Notes: generated by a model not told the origin, from the sequence alone. A stretch of DNA of 64,000 nt from Phoenix dactylifera (GCF_009389715.1 NC_052394.1:20338899-20402898), one strand, 5' to 3'; counted from the first letter of the stretch, positions 12,001-23,147 are shown. Program-made: numbers and translations.

Positions 12001-14028
12001 ACGCGGTCCGGTATCGAGACGACGAACCTTGATGAGAACCAAGAAGTCCTCTACCAAGGTTTTCATCTCTGTCGAAATCTTGTTTTGTATCAATATCGGG
12101 CACCTCCTGATAGTATATATAAAACTGCTGCCCTGTTATCTCGGCCAATATAAATCGATAAAATCCGAGATATCAACCGATATAATATATTCATATTATC
12201 TGATTTTTTTTTGTTTGCTTTTTTTACTTGAATATTTTTAATTAATAGTTCTTAGAATTAATGCTTAAATATGGTTCTTAATTTTGGATTTATTACTATA
12301 TTGATCAAGATTTCAATATCTCAATCCAAAATTATCAGCCGAGATCTCCAAAAATTTTGGTTCCCTTCAATTTTTCCTAGATACTATATTGGTTGAGATA
12401 AGGCGATAAACTAGGATCTCGGTTTATCACAATCTCAGCTACTCACTGAGATAATTGGTATGTTGAGATTTAAAAACTTTGGCTTCCACTCCCACCACCT
12501 TTCTCAATCCCTTTTTCTTCTCCCACTAACTAGGTGTCCGCCACCTCCACTATTGGTCTCCACCATCCTCTCCCGAGTCCAGATTCCTCATCCACCTTTC
12601 ACTCCCACCATGACTTTCTCGGGAACCTGTGGCTTCTTCGGCAGTCATCTCTTTCTCCACACCCGCCTCCATCCAATCCTGCCATGCCAATACTCACCAT
12701 TGTGAATGGGATTTTGAGTTAGGTTGAGGGGTTTGATTTGAAGGAGGAGGAGGAGGTGGTGGTGGTTCATGAGGAGGGCATGTTACTGGGTGGACCCTCC
12801 TCACTCTCAAGTGGCACTGCTGCGATTTGCTGGCCCCCTCTTCCATCCTTGTTTCTATTTCCTCTTCACTAGTCCCTATGCTCCCACCATCTGATCATGA
12901 GCCTAGACAAGCTGGATGAGCTCGAGTTCAGATTGATTTTAGTTTCAGAGCTGAAGCTAGCCGAGCTTGAGCTGGCTCAACATTTAGACCAAGCTAGAGC
13001 TGGGCTCTCTTAGCTCGACTAGATCTTGAGGCATGCTTGAGCTCGGCTCATAAACAGTGAGCTTGAAACCCACTGTTTATAGCCTCGATCTGAGTTGAGC
13101 TGAGTCCAGCTCGCTTGTGCTAATCTCTTTTCCACCTCTAGTGGTTACCTGTAATGATCTCATGTAAGCATGGAGTACCTTAGTCACCTTCACTGGGGTA
13201 TGGTACTATGCTTGTTGATGCGCCCTCCTAAGAATTCAGTCTCCTTTTAGAAAACAATGGAACCAGAAGGTAGGAAAAGAAGATGCTCCATGCTTACCAT
13301 AGTATTAGATATGTTCTTTCTGGGCTTTGGTATAAACTAAACAGTCGCATTATCAGAAGATTGAAAGTGATGTTTATAGAATGTAATTTCCATTGAAGTA
13401 AAAAATATTAGATGCTTAATATTTTAGAACCAAATTGCAGGTGATAAGGTCTTCTTGCCTGGAATATGATGATTTGCTGTCCTGCTCGCATGCTGTCCTA
13501 CCTAACTTTAATATTTTGGGGTTAGTGAAATGTCTTGTAATCTGCCACTGGAACCTGCATGATTGTAAGAATGTTATATTTCACATCCTGTCACTTTGCA
13601 CCAATTTTTAGCTTATGATGTTCGTAGAAATTGAAATGAAACGACTTGCATGTTCTAATTCGAGAAAATCAAGTAATTAGTCCTTGTGGAAATAAGGGAT
13701 CCGGGAGCATCATATAACACCAGCCAAAGCAATGGAGCATCAGAAATACTTCTGCATAAATTGTCAGTTGTCAATTTGCTATCCCATGGGAACCACCCAT
13801 TTGCCAGTAGTTTAGGTCTCTCTTTAGATCATAGACAAACTTACTGATTTAGTTTTGCTCACGAGTTAAACTGTTATCATTTGTCAGTCATTTTCTGCCC
13901 TGCTCAATGCAAGCTGATGAATAAAATTCGTTTTGTTGTATGTGCAGGTTGGGTATGCAGAGAAGATTGCCAATGTGTGGGCTAAGGAAGCAGAAGAAAC
14001 TAGCAGATATGCAAAGGAGAGCAATTAA
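1..14028 (+). CDS. SNX2B: Sorting nexin 2 (SNX2A/B-like), five exons
   Basis: Predicted exons are 1-948, 3321-3530, 3675-3935, 7610-7696 and 13948-14028, all in phase 0 with GT-AG introns, giving 528 residues. Arabidopsis SNX2 proteins are somewhat longer, about 570-590. Residues 1-90 are a proline/serine-rich, disordered leader. A PX phosphoinositide-binding domain spans about 95-218, with the basic RRRFRD motif at 142-147 and the proline-rich PPRPDK loop near 165. A Vps5-type BAR coiled-coil region fills about 270-528. Family knowledge: SNX2 pairs with SNX1 as the retromer-associated sorting nexins, on endosomes and the trans-Golgi network, for recycling of vacuolar sorting receptors and PIN proteins. 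The ATG is base 1, so promoter and 5' UTR lie outside. Intron 1 (2.4 kb), intron 3 (3.7 kb) and intron 4 (6.3 kb) carry microsatellites, GGTACC-rich elements and a tandem repeat. The call is very secure; A versus B paralogue is not. Confidence 0.95.
1372..1399. repeat. GA microsatellite in SNX2 intron 1
   Basis: A near-perfect (GA)n run sits about 420 bases into intron 1. It is a simple repeat with no sign of function. Confidence 0.9.
2318..2575. repeat. GGTACC-rich decayed repeat in SNX2 intron 1
   Basis: This stretch contains more than ten variants of GTACCG, GTATCG or GTACTG, and ends in GGTACC-type words followed by a CCTTGG. It resembles the better-preserved GGTACC-rich inverted-repeat elements at 11845-12030 and 57927-58100, but I cannot set clean ends or a target duplication, so it is an older or rearranged relative. 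Confidence 0.5.
6426..6885. repeat. Snap-back purine/pyrimidine repeat in SNX2 intron 3
   Basis: A GA-rich left arm (about 6470-6590) faces a CT-rich right arm (about 6710-6780) across a centre holding two small hairpins. One has stem AAGTGAA/TTCACTT around 6628-6658; the other is built on GCCGAAG/CTTCGG near 6675-6700. The right edge carries GGTACC-type words and ends in CCAACCTT. Similar 8-base words (ATGACTTG and GTGACTTG) occur at the two edges and may be a decayed target duplication. It is probably a foldback relative of the GGTACC family. Confidence 0.4.
7935..8110. repeat. Very decayed GGTACC-type repeat in SNX2 intron 4
   Basis: Words such as GGTATG, GTACTGG and GGTACCAGG recur through this AT-richer stretch, and an AAACCTTGA follows a little downstream at about 8130. 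It looks like an old copy of the element at 11845-12030. No duplicated target site can be seen. Confidence 0.3.
10040..10480. repeat. About two units of a 216-bp tandem repeat in SNX2 intron 4
   Basis: The block containing TGTATTAAAG, then a TTTTCCTACATCT word, then AATATTGGCC recurs 216 bases later (anchors at 10125 and 10341). Sequence on either side of the anchors also matches, so this is a local tandem duplication that has since diverged. The rest of intron 4 from 8110 to 10040 shows nothing I recognise. Confidence 0.6.
11845..12030. mobile_element. GGTACC-rich inverted-repeat MITE, copy 1
   Basis: This 186-bp element starts ATGGTTCGTCGTACCGG and ends in CGACGAACCTT, so its termini are inverted repeats. 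It is flanked by the 9-bp direct repeat ATGAGAACC at 11836-11844 and 12032-12040. The interior is packed with near-palindromic words (GTACCG, GTATCG, GGTATG). It has no coding capacity. Terminal repeats plus a 9-10 bp target duplication point to a non-autonomous Mutator-like element. It aligns along its length, in the same orientation, with the copy at 57927-58100. Confidence 0.7.
12895..13135. repeat. GAGCTC/GAGCTTG-rich dispersed repeat
   Basis: Interspersed words such as GAGCTCGAG, GAGCTTGAGC and GGCTC recur many times in this part of SNX2 intron 4. Such sequence is typical of the subterminal regions of some plant hAT elements, but no ends are visible here. A weaker patch of the same kind lies near 11430-11550. 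Confidence 0.3.
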
Positions 14029-14132
14029 ATTCAGAATATATGTAAAAATTTCAGGTTTTTAGCCTTCCACGACCCCCGCCCCGCCCCCCTATACATGCTT
14101 GTGCATTAAATTGTAGGAACCAAAGACTCAAT

Positions 14133-14138
14133 AATAAA
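14133..14138 (+). terminator. Candidate polyadenylation signal of SNX2
   Basis: A canonical AATAAA lies 105 bases after the SNX2 stop codon, a normal distance for a plant 3' UTR. Motif match only. Confidence 0.4.
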
Positions 14139-14139
14139 C

Positions 14140-15339
14140 ATAATTCAGTGGAGTTTCTTGATGCAATTTATTACGTCTTTTTTTGCACTTTAGTTAACAC
14201 AATTTTGAGTCTCTAATTATGGCCTGTTGTATTAAATTGCTTTATAGTTCCCAAGATTGGAAGTGATTTTTATTGCTGTAGCTTGCAATATTTGCAGCGG
14301 GGGGCCTGCATTTGTTGACTTTTCAGTATCATCTCATGGTGGTAGATATCTACTCTATGTGGATGCTTTATCCTCTCAGATCTTGTAGTATTTGATCCTG
14401 CACGGTCTGTGAGTGGATGCTCTTTGCTCCTGCCCTTGTTTGTCCAGGGGAACAAGTATATGATAATAAAGTCTGCGAGAAAGATGGTGAAAAGACGCCA
14501 TTCGCTCTCTATTCTGCACTGTGTCTAAAGAACATGGAGGTCTCGTTCATGATTCCATTCAGCATGTGGAAGATCCTTCTTGGTCTAATTGCCGCAGCTA
14601 GGATCTGCAGCTTGCTTGCATTTGCGAAAAACTCCCCAAGTCGGCAGAGAAGGCAGCAGAAGAAACAGAGAGCTTAATTGTCTCTCACCAACACAGCCTA
14701 TTGTGAAGAGTGATGAGCAAATGATCTGAAAAGAAATAAATTGAGAGAGATACAAAGTACACAGACAAAAGCTGGGGCGAGCAAGCCGCTCGATATTATC
14801 TTCGTGGAGACCGTCTTAAAGTTTGCAATATGCCTTATTTTCAGACATCATGGCATGGAGGGAGGAAGACTTTTTTGTCTTTTGATTTTGATCAATAAGG
14901 AATGGCTTAGATGAACAACTTTCTTTGTAAAACGGGAAGGCTTCAGATACCGAAGGCACCACATGCCTGGATTAGCTGAGATAAGCTTCAACGACTATAA
15001 CTCATATTGGATAAATTTAAGTTGCATTGGATTAATTAGTGTGTGGGCATCATAAGCTTCTGTCACGGCACCAGAATATAATCACCAAATTATCATCAAA
15101 ATCACATAGAACACAACTTAAACACAATTTTCCTTTAATTTAATCATCTCCTATCTGAACATACATATGCTCCTGCATAAAGAAAGCTAGATAAATAACA
15201 AATGAGAATTACTAAAAATCATAACGTGACAAATAATTCTATTTACAGACCACAAAGATCAACCTAGATATTTCTTAATCATCAAAACTCAAATGAATAA
15301 AAGAATACTCAAGGCTCTACTGGATTCTCTCATTATCGA
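14140..15339. other. Convergent intergenic gap between SNX2 and the IMK2-like gene
   Basis: This stretch lies between two convergent genes and will hold their 3' UTRs. An open stretch at 14417-14677 has a hydrophobic run, but I see no homology, codon signal or conserved start, so I do not call a gene. Confidence 0.4.
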
Positions 15340-18261
15340 TTAATCATTGCTTGTCGGCGTGGCGGCGGCGGCGGCGGCGGCAGCAGAACCACCTTCATCG
15401 GTGGAGCCTGCCGAACCATCAGCCATATCAGGCTTGATCTCCTCCAGTTGCTGCAGGACTTGCTGAGCCTCAGGCCGGGCCACCGGCGAGGGATCCACAC
15501 AATGCAGGGCTAACTTTAAGGTGTTGAGCAATTCATCCCCCATCATCCCTGTTGCATCTCTAATCAGCTCCAGGTCGAACACCTCATTAGTCCATTCCTC
15601 CTTCACTATAGAAGCTACCCACTGAGGCAACTCCATGCCATTCATCGACTCCCCTGGTGATTTACCTGTTAGGAGCTCGAGTATGATCACACCAAGGCTA
15701 TAAATGTCTGTCCTTGTGCTGGCCTTCTTGAGCTTCGAGAGCTCCGGCGCGCGATAGCCAAGCGCACCGGCGGTGGCAATCACATTGGAGTTGGCAGCTG
15801 TGGTCATGAGGCGGGAGAGGCCATAGTCAGCAATTTTAGCGTTGTTATTCTCATCTAATAGAATATTGCCGCTGGTCAGGTTTCCATGGATCATATTCAT
15901 GTCATTGTGAAGGTAGCATAGGCCCCGAGTCACTCCCTTCGCTATGTTCATCCTTGTAGGCCAGTCTATAGGGGTGTCTGGTCCGCGAGCTGCGTCGAGG
16001 AGCACAAGATGAAGACAGATTAGTTATTTCATCAAGAACAAAATTTCAGTTCCACAGCATCTTTAAGAAGTCCAAAATCTAAAATCAAAGAGCTTAGAGA
16101 ACAATTGGATCTCCATGGAATGCACTGCAGTTAATTAAGAAGCGCCATTGCTGAAAATATCTTGACTTGCCTAAACAGGATAAATAGGCGAACATAAACA
16201 TAGGTTGGGCTTGGTTATCTTGGCATGAAGTTAAAGAAGCTAAATGAAAATAGAGACATTAATTTCAGCCAATGACAAAGGAAAATGCTACAAGCAAAAT
16301 TCAATAGAGAGCATACCATGTAAAAATGCTGCAAGGCTCCCCTTGGGCATGAAATCAAAGACAAGCAGTTTCTCCCCTTTGGGTCCCAAGTAATAAGCCT
16401 GAAGTGCCAATAGATTTGGATGTCGGATCTTCCCGAGAACACTAACTTCTGTCTCAAACTCCCTCTGGCTCTTTGTGATCTTCTCTCTGAGTCTCTTCAC
16501 TGCAACTTGGTTCCCATCTTCCAATGTCGCCTTGTACACAGTCCCGTAGGTGCTCTTCCCCATGATCTCCGCCGTCGCGCACAGAAGATCATCGGCTGTG
16601 AATGCCAATGGCCCGTCGAAGTGGACCAGCTTCCCTCCAGTGTCCCCACCTGACTCCACTTCCGTTCCTGCAGCGGCCGCCGGCTTCTCGCCTCTCGCGG
16701 CAGCCCCGGCAGCTTTGCTCTTCTGACTCAAAGTAGTCCTTTTCCTGATCAAACAGCAGAGCAGAACACAGCAGAGTAAAAGTAGAAGTGCAAGCAGTCC
16801 TCCAGCAGCTACGAGAATAATGTCCTTAGTGCTCAGTTTTCGCCGGCCGGTTTTTGGGGGACTGACCGCAGGTGCAAGGTTTGGAGAAGGAGAAGAAGGA
16901 CAGGGGACTGACACACTATAACCACAAAGCTGAATGTTTCCTCTGAAAGAGCTGGAATTGAACTTCTCTGAGAGAAGAAGAGGAACCGGACCTGACAGGT
17001 TATTGTTCGAAACATTGAAGGAAGCGAGCTTGGCGAGATGGTCCAAAGAGGCAGGGATTTCTCCAGTGAGATTGTTATCAGACAGGTCCAACTGTGATAG
17101 GCGAGAAATATTCCCGAGTGTTGCTGGGATCTCGCCATGGAATCGATTCCCGTTTAGTGATAGAACTGAGAGATTCCTGAGCCCATCGATGGTTTCCGGG
17201 ATCCGGCTTTGAATGTGGTTTCCCTCAAGTTCTAACCGGACTAACGACGACAAGTTGGACAAAGAAGCAGGGAAGCTACCACCAACGGAATTGCCGGAGA
17301 TATCGAAGGTTTGGAGCATGGGAAGCCTCCCGATCTCTTCAGGTATGCTTCCACGGAGTTGGTTGTTATTAATTGAAATCTCTTTCAGCATTGGTAGCCT
17401 ACCGAGGGAGGATGGAATGTTTCCAGTAATGGAGTTATGACCAAGATTCAGAGTCTCAAGCTGATAGATTTCATTTCTATTTCTTGTCGCACCCCAGGTG
17501 TCATGAATGGAACCAGACAGGTTATTGTGCTGAAGTGAGAGAAAAGTAAGAGAAGGGGAGCGAGTGATTCCGAGAGGGATGACGCCGGAGAGGCTGTTAT
17601 AGCTAAGGTTGAGCCTATAGAGCTTAGTGGAATTGGCAATTGAGGAGGGAATGCTTCCTATGAGAGAGTTGTTGCTAAGATCGAGGGTCTGAAGCATGAT
17701 GCAGTTACCGATAGACGGCGGGATGGCACCCGAGAACAGATTGTTGAATAGGTGGAGGCCTCTGAGATCGGGAAGGAACTGGATGCTCGAAGGGATCTGG
17801 CCTCCGATGGAGTTGTCGTGGAGGCTGAGCTTTCGCAAGGCGGTGAGTTGGCCGATCTTCTCGGTGATGCGCCCACCGAGCCCCCGCCATGGGAGCTGAA
17901 TCGCAATGACCTTCCCCTTGGCGCACTTGATCCCCGCCCACGCGCCGGCGCAGGCCCCGAGGCCGGTGTCGTTCCAGCTCCTGAGGAATCCACTGGGATC
18001 ATCCAATGCATGCTTGAAAGCTTGCAGGCCTTGGTAGTCCGACTGGGCTATGATGAACCCGTCCCATGCCTGACTCGATTCTGAGCTAACGAGCAGCATC
18101 AGGAGCAGAGAGCACAGGGATGCCGAGAGCCGGTCTCTGACTCCAAAATGCCAGAAGGTGCATCTAATGGAGCTCTTTTTCTTCGATTTCTTCGATAGAA
18201 GCTGCGAGAGATTGGAAGGATACTCGCTGAGTCCATCAGGGAACTGATGGGATTCCTCCAT
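15340..18261 (-). CDS. IMK2: IMK2-like LRR receptor-like pseudokinase
   Basis: Two exons on the minus strand, 18261-16317 and 15989-15340, join in phase to give 864 residues; Arabidopsis IMK2 has about 836. In order: a hydrophobic signal segment near residues 48-66; an N-terminal LRR cap with the IMK-type motif [20 protein letters not shown]; about a dozen LRRs to roughly 420; a proline/serine-rich stalk; a membrane helix near 478-506; and a kinase-fold domain at about 560-830. The VAVK lysine (about 589) is present. The catalytic loop reads HGN instead of HRD (683-685), and DFG is DYG (703-705). IMK2 also lacks the catalytic aspartate, so this is a family trait and not damage. It should act at the plasma membrane as a signalling scaffold. 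IMK-family receptors are known from meristems, which fits the MSA motifs upstream. A polyalanine tract lies near the C-terminus. Confidence 0.93.
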
Positions 18262-18409
18262 GGCAATGGCGAAGGTTGGGCAGCACCGTGAAGGGAGAAG
18301 AGAGAGTTGGGAGAGGAGTTTGTAAGGGTGAAGATAGATTGAGATCTTTGGAAACGAGCCGGGTCTTATTTTGGAGGGGATAAGAACTGGATCGCGAGGA
18401 CTTTAGAGA

Positions 18410-18517
18410 CCTAACGGCTAGTTTTTCTCTCGTTTATAAACAGGGGACTGGGCTGGTGTTGGAAAAATTTGCGAGTCTTTCCAAGAGCCGAGCTAACGGC
18501 TAGTTTTCCAACGGGTC
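18410..18517. promoter_or_regulatory. Cluster of MSA (mitosis-specific activator) motifs
   Basis: CCTAACGGCTA at 18410-18420 matches the plant MSA consensus YCYAACGGYYA exactly. GCTAACGGCTA at 18492-18502 differs only at its first base. TCCAACGGGTC at 18507-18517 keeps the AACGG core. MSA elements bind MYB3R factors and drive G2/M-phase transcription. They lie about 150-255 bases upstream of the IMK2-like start codon. The first two sites share the 15-base word CTAACGGCTAGTTTT, so the second may be a local duplicate. Confidence 0.5.
18433..18440 (-). promoter_or_regulatory. Candidate TATA box of the IMK2-like gene
   Basis: The palindromic word TTTATAAA lies about 170 bases upstream of the predicted start codon at 18261. 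That is a plausible position if the 5' UTR is about 140 bases. Motif and position only. Confidence 0.4.
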
Positions 18518-20598
18518 CCAGCTCCCGGTCCCCGTCGTTGATGAGATCCGACATAAGTACGGCTCTGACTTAGTTCTTGAATTACGCAAGCATGACGAAG
18601 GGGCATTAAAATTTAGATTCCATTTAACTTCTCTTTTTTGGCTCCGGTTCGTACGAGGAAAAATCCCTGCTATTTTTCACTTTTTTTTTTTTAAAAAAAA
18701 AACTACTTTCTTGGTGATGTGTTTCTGGTCCCAACACTGCGATTCGTCTAAAGATGCGAGCGTTTGTTGATGCATGGGCTCGATGAGGGTCTTCTGTTGA
18801 TCCGACGGCGGAGTTTTCATTTCAACATTTGACCGTTTCGGGGGACGTGCGTTGTGTGGGGCCTGTGGGCCAACTTGTAGGAGATCTTTCGAAGTTGGAG
18901 CTGGTTTTGGTCGACGCTGCCTGCGGTTGGTGTAGATTCTTGGATATTACCAAGATTCCGTTGCCGTTGTTTTTTTTTTAACCGCCTCCCGAGTGAAAAC
19001 CACAGTTCAGCTCCGATGCATCCTTCCTTGGAGGAGCCTGGGATGGATCCCACGAAATTTCTTTGGGGCACCGGCCATGGGGCGCAGCAGTATGTGATGG
19101 CTTTAGAATGACGATTCCAATAGTCCATGGACCACTAAATGGTGATGTATTTCAGAGGAAACCGTCATCTTTGTCATCTACTTCATTTCCTCCTGCGTGT
19201 CTAGAAATGGTTCCTTACAAATGTTCTAGCAACTTAACCTTGGTCTAGTGTTGCATTTTAGAAGGAATCCTATGTAAGTTGCTGGCTGGTGGTGGCATGA
19301 ACTCTTTGCTAGAAAAGGTGCTCCATTTTAACGAGTGGAGACATGCAACTAATAGAAGGTGTAAATTAACTATGGAGATAGATGATAGTTGTTGCTGTCA
19401 TATCCAGACCGAGGTAGGAGCGCAGCTCGGATGACCCTTAGGTTGGTTAGAGATGGGTTGAGCAAGTTGGTTGAGGCATTAGACGCTAGAGTTCTCCATT
19501 GGGTGGCCTACAAGAAGTCTACTTGTCGGAGAATTTTCGACTGGGATCCTCTGATGCCTAAATCAGAATAACGAGACAACAATATGAAAGGAAGAGATTT
19601 CAGTAGAATAAGTCTTTGTGAGAAAGGTAGCATATTGCATGTCTTAGATTTTTCTGATTGTTCCTCTTATATAGGAGAGCTAACGTTGTTACCTGGGCTG
19701 ATGTGACGTGCAATAATGCCAAGCAACGGTTGGTGGTACAGCTGCAAAGTGCGCGTAAGTCCATGTGGGCAAAGTGCGATGTGGTTTGACGCAGGATGTG
19801 GAGTTGCCATGATCATGGACTAATAGAGTTGTCGGTTGTTGAGGATGTCGGCCCTTATCGACGCGTGCCGATTGTTTTCCGCGACCGGCAACCTTTTGGT
19901 CAGAGCCAAAGTCATTCACCGAACCAAAGTCGTTCATTTTGATTTATGTTCGAGGATAGAAAGATTGGTTAGGCCCGAGAGTGAGGTATCCAGTATTTTC
20001 TTCATCAGCAAATGCAGCTAAAAATGCCCATTATTGCTGCCGGCTTGGGTTTGAATCCTGCCCTTACCGTAATGAATGAAAGTGCAGCTGTACAAAAAAT
20101 TGAAATATTTAAAATTAGAAGAGCAAGTGGGGACTTGTGTAGGTCGGTTCAAGCCGAGTCACTTTCATCTCAATGTGATGCGGTAGCAGAGTTCGACGCA
20201 AAATGAGCAATGCCCAGGGACCAACATCAGATATAATTACACACTATCATTTCGATAATTTTATCTAATTTTATAAATTACAGTTTTTTTAAATATAATA
20301 TAAGTACCGATAAAAACATATTTTATTTATATATTTTGCTAGAAAAGCATTTCATATTATGAAGATTGCACTTCTTGCACTTGTTCCGAGAGCATCAAAT
20401 TCTTGGCCTAGAATTCTTTTAAACACTTCACCGCACCTACGTAATTGCCCCCTTAACTTTCTTGGCGCATGCTAGCTTTTGTAACTTCCGAACCGAGTTC
20501 ATGATTGTTCATCTTTCTTTGCGAGGAAAAGGACCAATTTGGTCGTCCGCTTTTGGAGCCCGTCTAAGATATAGCTTTACTTGCCCGTCTTTCACCTA
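18518..20598. other. Intergenic DNA with a possible LTR-element fragment
   Basis: No gene is visible. The part from about 19380 to 20220 is unlike its surroundings: it is GC-richer and includes a CTTATATAGGAG promoter-like word near 19668. It resembles non-coding LTR or LARD-type sequence I know from other monocots. I cannot find paired ends or a target duplication, so family and limits are open. It appears old and broken. Confidence 0.3.
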
Positions 20599-21071
20599 GA
20601 GCTCGTTTGGTTCGTGGAAAAAAAAAGAAAGATAAGTGTGGTCAACGAAAAAGTAACGAAATATTTTTTGTTTGATTGGAGCTTTCAAAGAAGAGAGATA
20701 AAAAAGTTATATTTCCATAAGAATGTGATTCCCACATTTCATGAAAAAAATCTTTTTCATGATAAACATGGAAAAGTTACTTTCTCATGAGTCAGAAATT
20801 ACTCCATTTTATTTTTTTTTCCAAAAAGGCCCTTCAACATTAAAAAGACATTAAAGACCTAATTTTTATTAAGGATATAATATGAATTACAAATAACTTT
20901 TTTAGAAAAGTGGATGATCAACCAAATATAAGTACTCTGAAAATCTGTCACTTTTTTGTGGTCAACCAAACATGCCAAAATTACTTTTTCAAGCATGCTC
21001 TTCTTAGGAATCTGCTTTTCAGAAATCATATTTTTAGAAAAAAAAATGCTTTCTACATACCAAATAAACCC
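20599..21071. mobile_element. Tourist/Harbinger-like MITE
   Basis: This AT-rich 473-bp segment begins GAGCTCGTTTGGTTCG and ends CATACCAAATAAACCC. The ends are imperfect inverted repeats sharing the TTTGGT core typical of PIF/Harbinger MITEs. CTA flanks both ends (20596-20598 and 21072-21074), a possible 3-bp target duplication. No coding capacity. Confidence 0.45.
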
Positions 21072-21074
21072 CTA

Positions 21075-21747
21075 TTGTTGCTTATGAGCTACCGAACCAT
21101 GCGAACATTGAGTAAATGAGCCGGCTTCAAACCTATCTGCAGAAGGCCAGGCTACAAACATGGCAGGACAAGCATTACAACTGTGTCCGCAGGTGAAATG
21201 AATCCGGTGGAGCCAATGAAGAGTCCTGTTACAGAAATCTTTGCAGTCTCACATCTTCGTTTCGTCGCTTTAACAAAGATTGATATGGAGATGCGTTTGG
21301 GTGCAAGCGTGGACGCATGCCATGGCTCTTATCATCTTCGATCAAATCGAGTTCTTTCTTGACCCCCTTTTGGGGTCGGTGCTAGTGCTTCTAGGTACCA
21401 AAATGAACCACCACACTTCCTAATGTCGTCCATAGTGCGAGGCCAAGTTGCACCATTAGATGAGATGTCATTTCAGGCAGACAGTCACTAGCCAGATATT
21501 CCCTACCCGTGAGCAATCAATCATTCAGTCCTCAAAACGATAAGAGGGGACTTTTATTTTCATATTTTTCTCTTATGCTCATCTTAAAAAATAAAAAAAG
21601 ACAAATAAAAATAAAACTTTTTCAACCAATACAATCCATCAATTCTATAACTTTAAAAAAAAAAATATCAAGCACCAATAAAGGCCATGCATGAAGAAAC
21701 ACCATTATATTTTTTCTTTCTTTCTCTTTCTCATCAAGTAATATACA
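21075..21747. other. Intergenic, nothing recognised
   Basis: Low-complexity and AT-rich non-coding DNA. I see no gene, RNA or element in it. Confidence 0.4.
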
Positions 21748-22199
21748 CTCATTGGCTTTCTGATACATACTGTAATTTTTTTTTATATACACTTAATAAC
21801 TATGCAATACATTCTTTTAGGTAAATCGATACACAATTTATAGAATATAGTTTTCATCGGTACAATAAGATATCACTAGTTAATACATGTCTAGCAATAT
21901 AGTCATCCAACATTCAAATACACATCTTTAGGTAAATTAATATATAATTTTTATAATATTGTACTCACCAATATATACTACATGGTTAAATGATACACAC
22001 TCGTCGGGTTTCTGATACATACTGTAAGCTTTTTTGATACATACCCAGCAACAACCTGATACATATCTTTTAGGTAAATTGATACATAGTTTTTGGAACA
22101 TGGTATTTACTAGTATACACTGCACTGTTAGATGATATAAATCTAGCAAAATAGTCATCCAATATTTCAATACACATTTTTAGGTAAATCGATACACGG
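21748..22199. repeat. 252-bp tandem repeat, about 1.8 units
   Basis: Anchors TTTCTGATACATACTGTAA (21757 and 22009) and AGTCATCC (21901 and 22153) are each exactly 252 bases apart, and the sequence between them aligns. Within each unit the words GATACATA and TAGGTAAATYGATACA recur, so there is an older, shorter periodicity as well. Confidence 0.75.
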
Positions 22200-22779
22200 T
22201 TTCAAGGAAGGGACAAAGAGACTGGGAGGAGAAGGAAGACTTCACGGATGAGAGAAACAGTTCATAGGAAAGGAAAGAAGAAGAGGCTTGACAAGAAAAA
22301 AAGAGGATGTAGATTTTTTTTTTTTTGTGTGTGGATGGTCTCTCTTGATGTATGAATTTTTTTTCTTTTTTGTTTTTTTATTTTTATTTAATTTTTGAGT
22401 TTTTTTTGTTTAGGATTGTTGCAAAAGTGAACATGTTAAAAAAAGAGAGCCCCGTCCCGTATTTTCTCCGATGGTGTCCATCTCACATAATTTTTGTCGA
22501 ATAGTGACGGGACCCATAGCTTTTTCGCTAGCAGAGATCCTCTCAACAGAGTCCGCTTACTCTAACTTCGTGGCCACAACGCTCGATCCAATCAAATATG
22601 CACTCACTTTTGCAGCATCAAACTAGGAATGAGTCGAGATACCAACCATCCCACCCGAAATACCAACTTTCCCCCTTTACGTTAGAACTTGGATTCCTGT
22701 CTAAGCTAGCAAACAAGCTCTTGAGATTTTTACACAAATATCCTTTGAAAGTATAATAATAAATATTTTAAAAAAACTA
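22200..22779. other. Intergenic, nothing recognised
   Basis: Purine-rich, then T-rich, then mixed non-coding DNA running up to the truncated LINE. I see no gene or element here. Confidence 0.4.
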
Positions 22780-23147
22780 CAAGGTTTTCAGCAACCTGAT
22801 AGTGCTAAAGTGGCATTTGTGATTAGGGACCACGGCTCCAAGCTGATTGCTACGGGGGACGTCGTTCCTTCGAGGCTTCAGCATTTGGGGCAAAGCTCAG
22901 AACAGCATGGAAGAAACTCTTCTACGCAACACGTGTGCTAGAGACTGACTGTATCATCCTACAGAAGGACTCAACCTTATTGATAGAGCGCTTAAAAAAG
23001 AAGGGGCGGGAGGAGGCAGAGTATTTGCTCCTAGATGACACACGACAAAAGCTGCGGAAGTATCGTGCTATCCAGGTCAGGCATGCTCTTTGGGAGGCGA
23101 ACCAAGCTGCTGATTAGATCGCCTTATTTGCTGCTCATCATTTTGGA

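Noticed and set aside
14417-14677. Plus-strand open frame of 86 codons with a hydrophobic segment after SNX2
   Set aside because: It has no homology I recognise, lies where 3' UTRs are expected, and SNX2 already ends at a conserved C-terminus at 14028.
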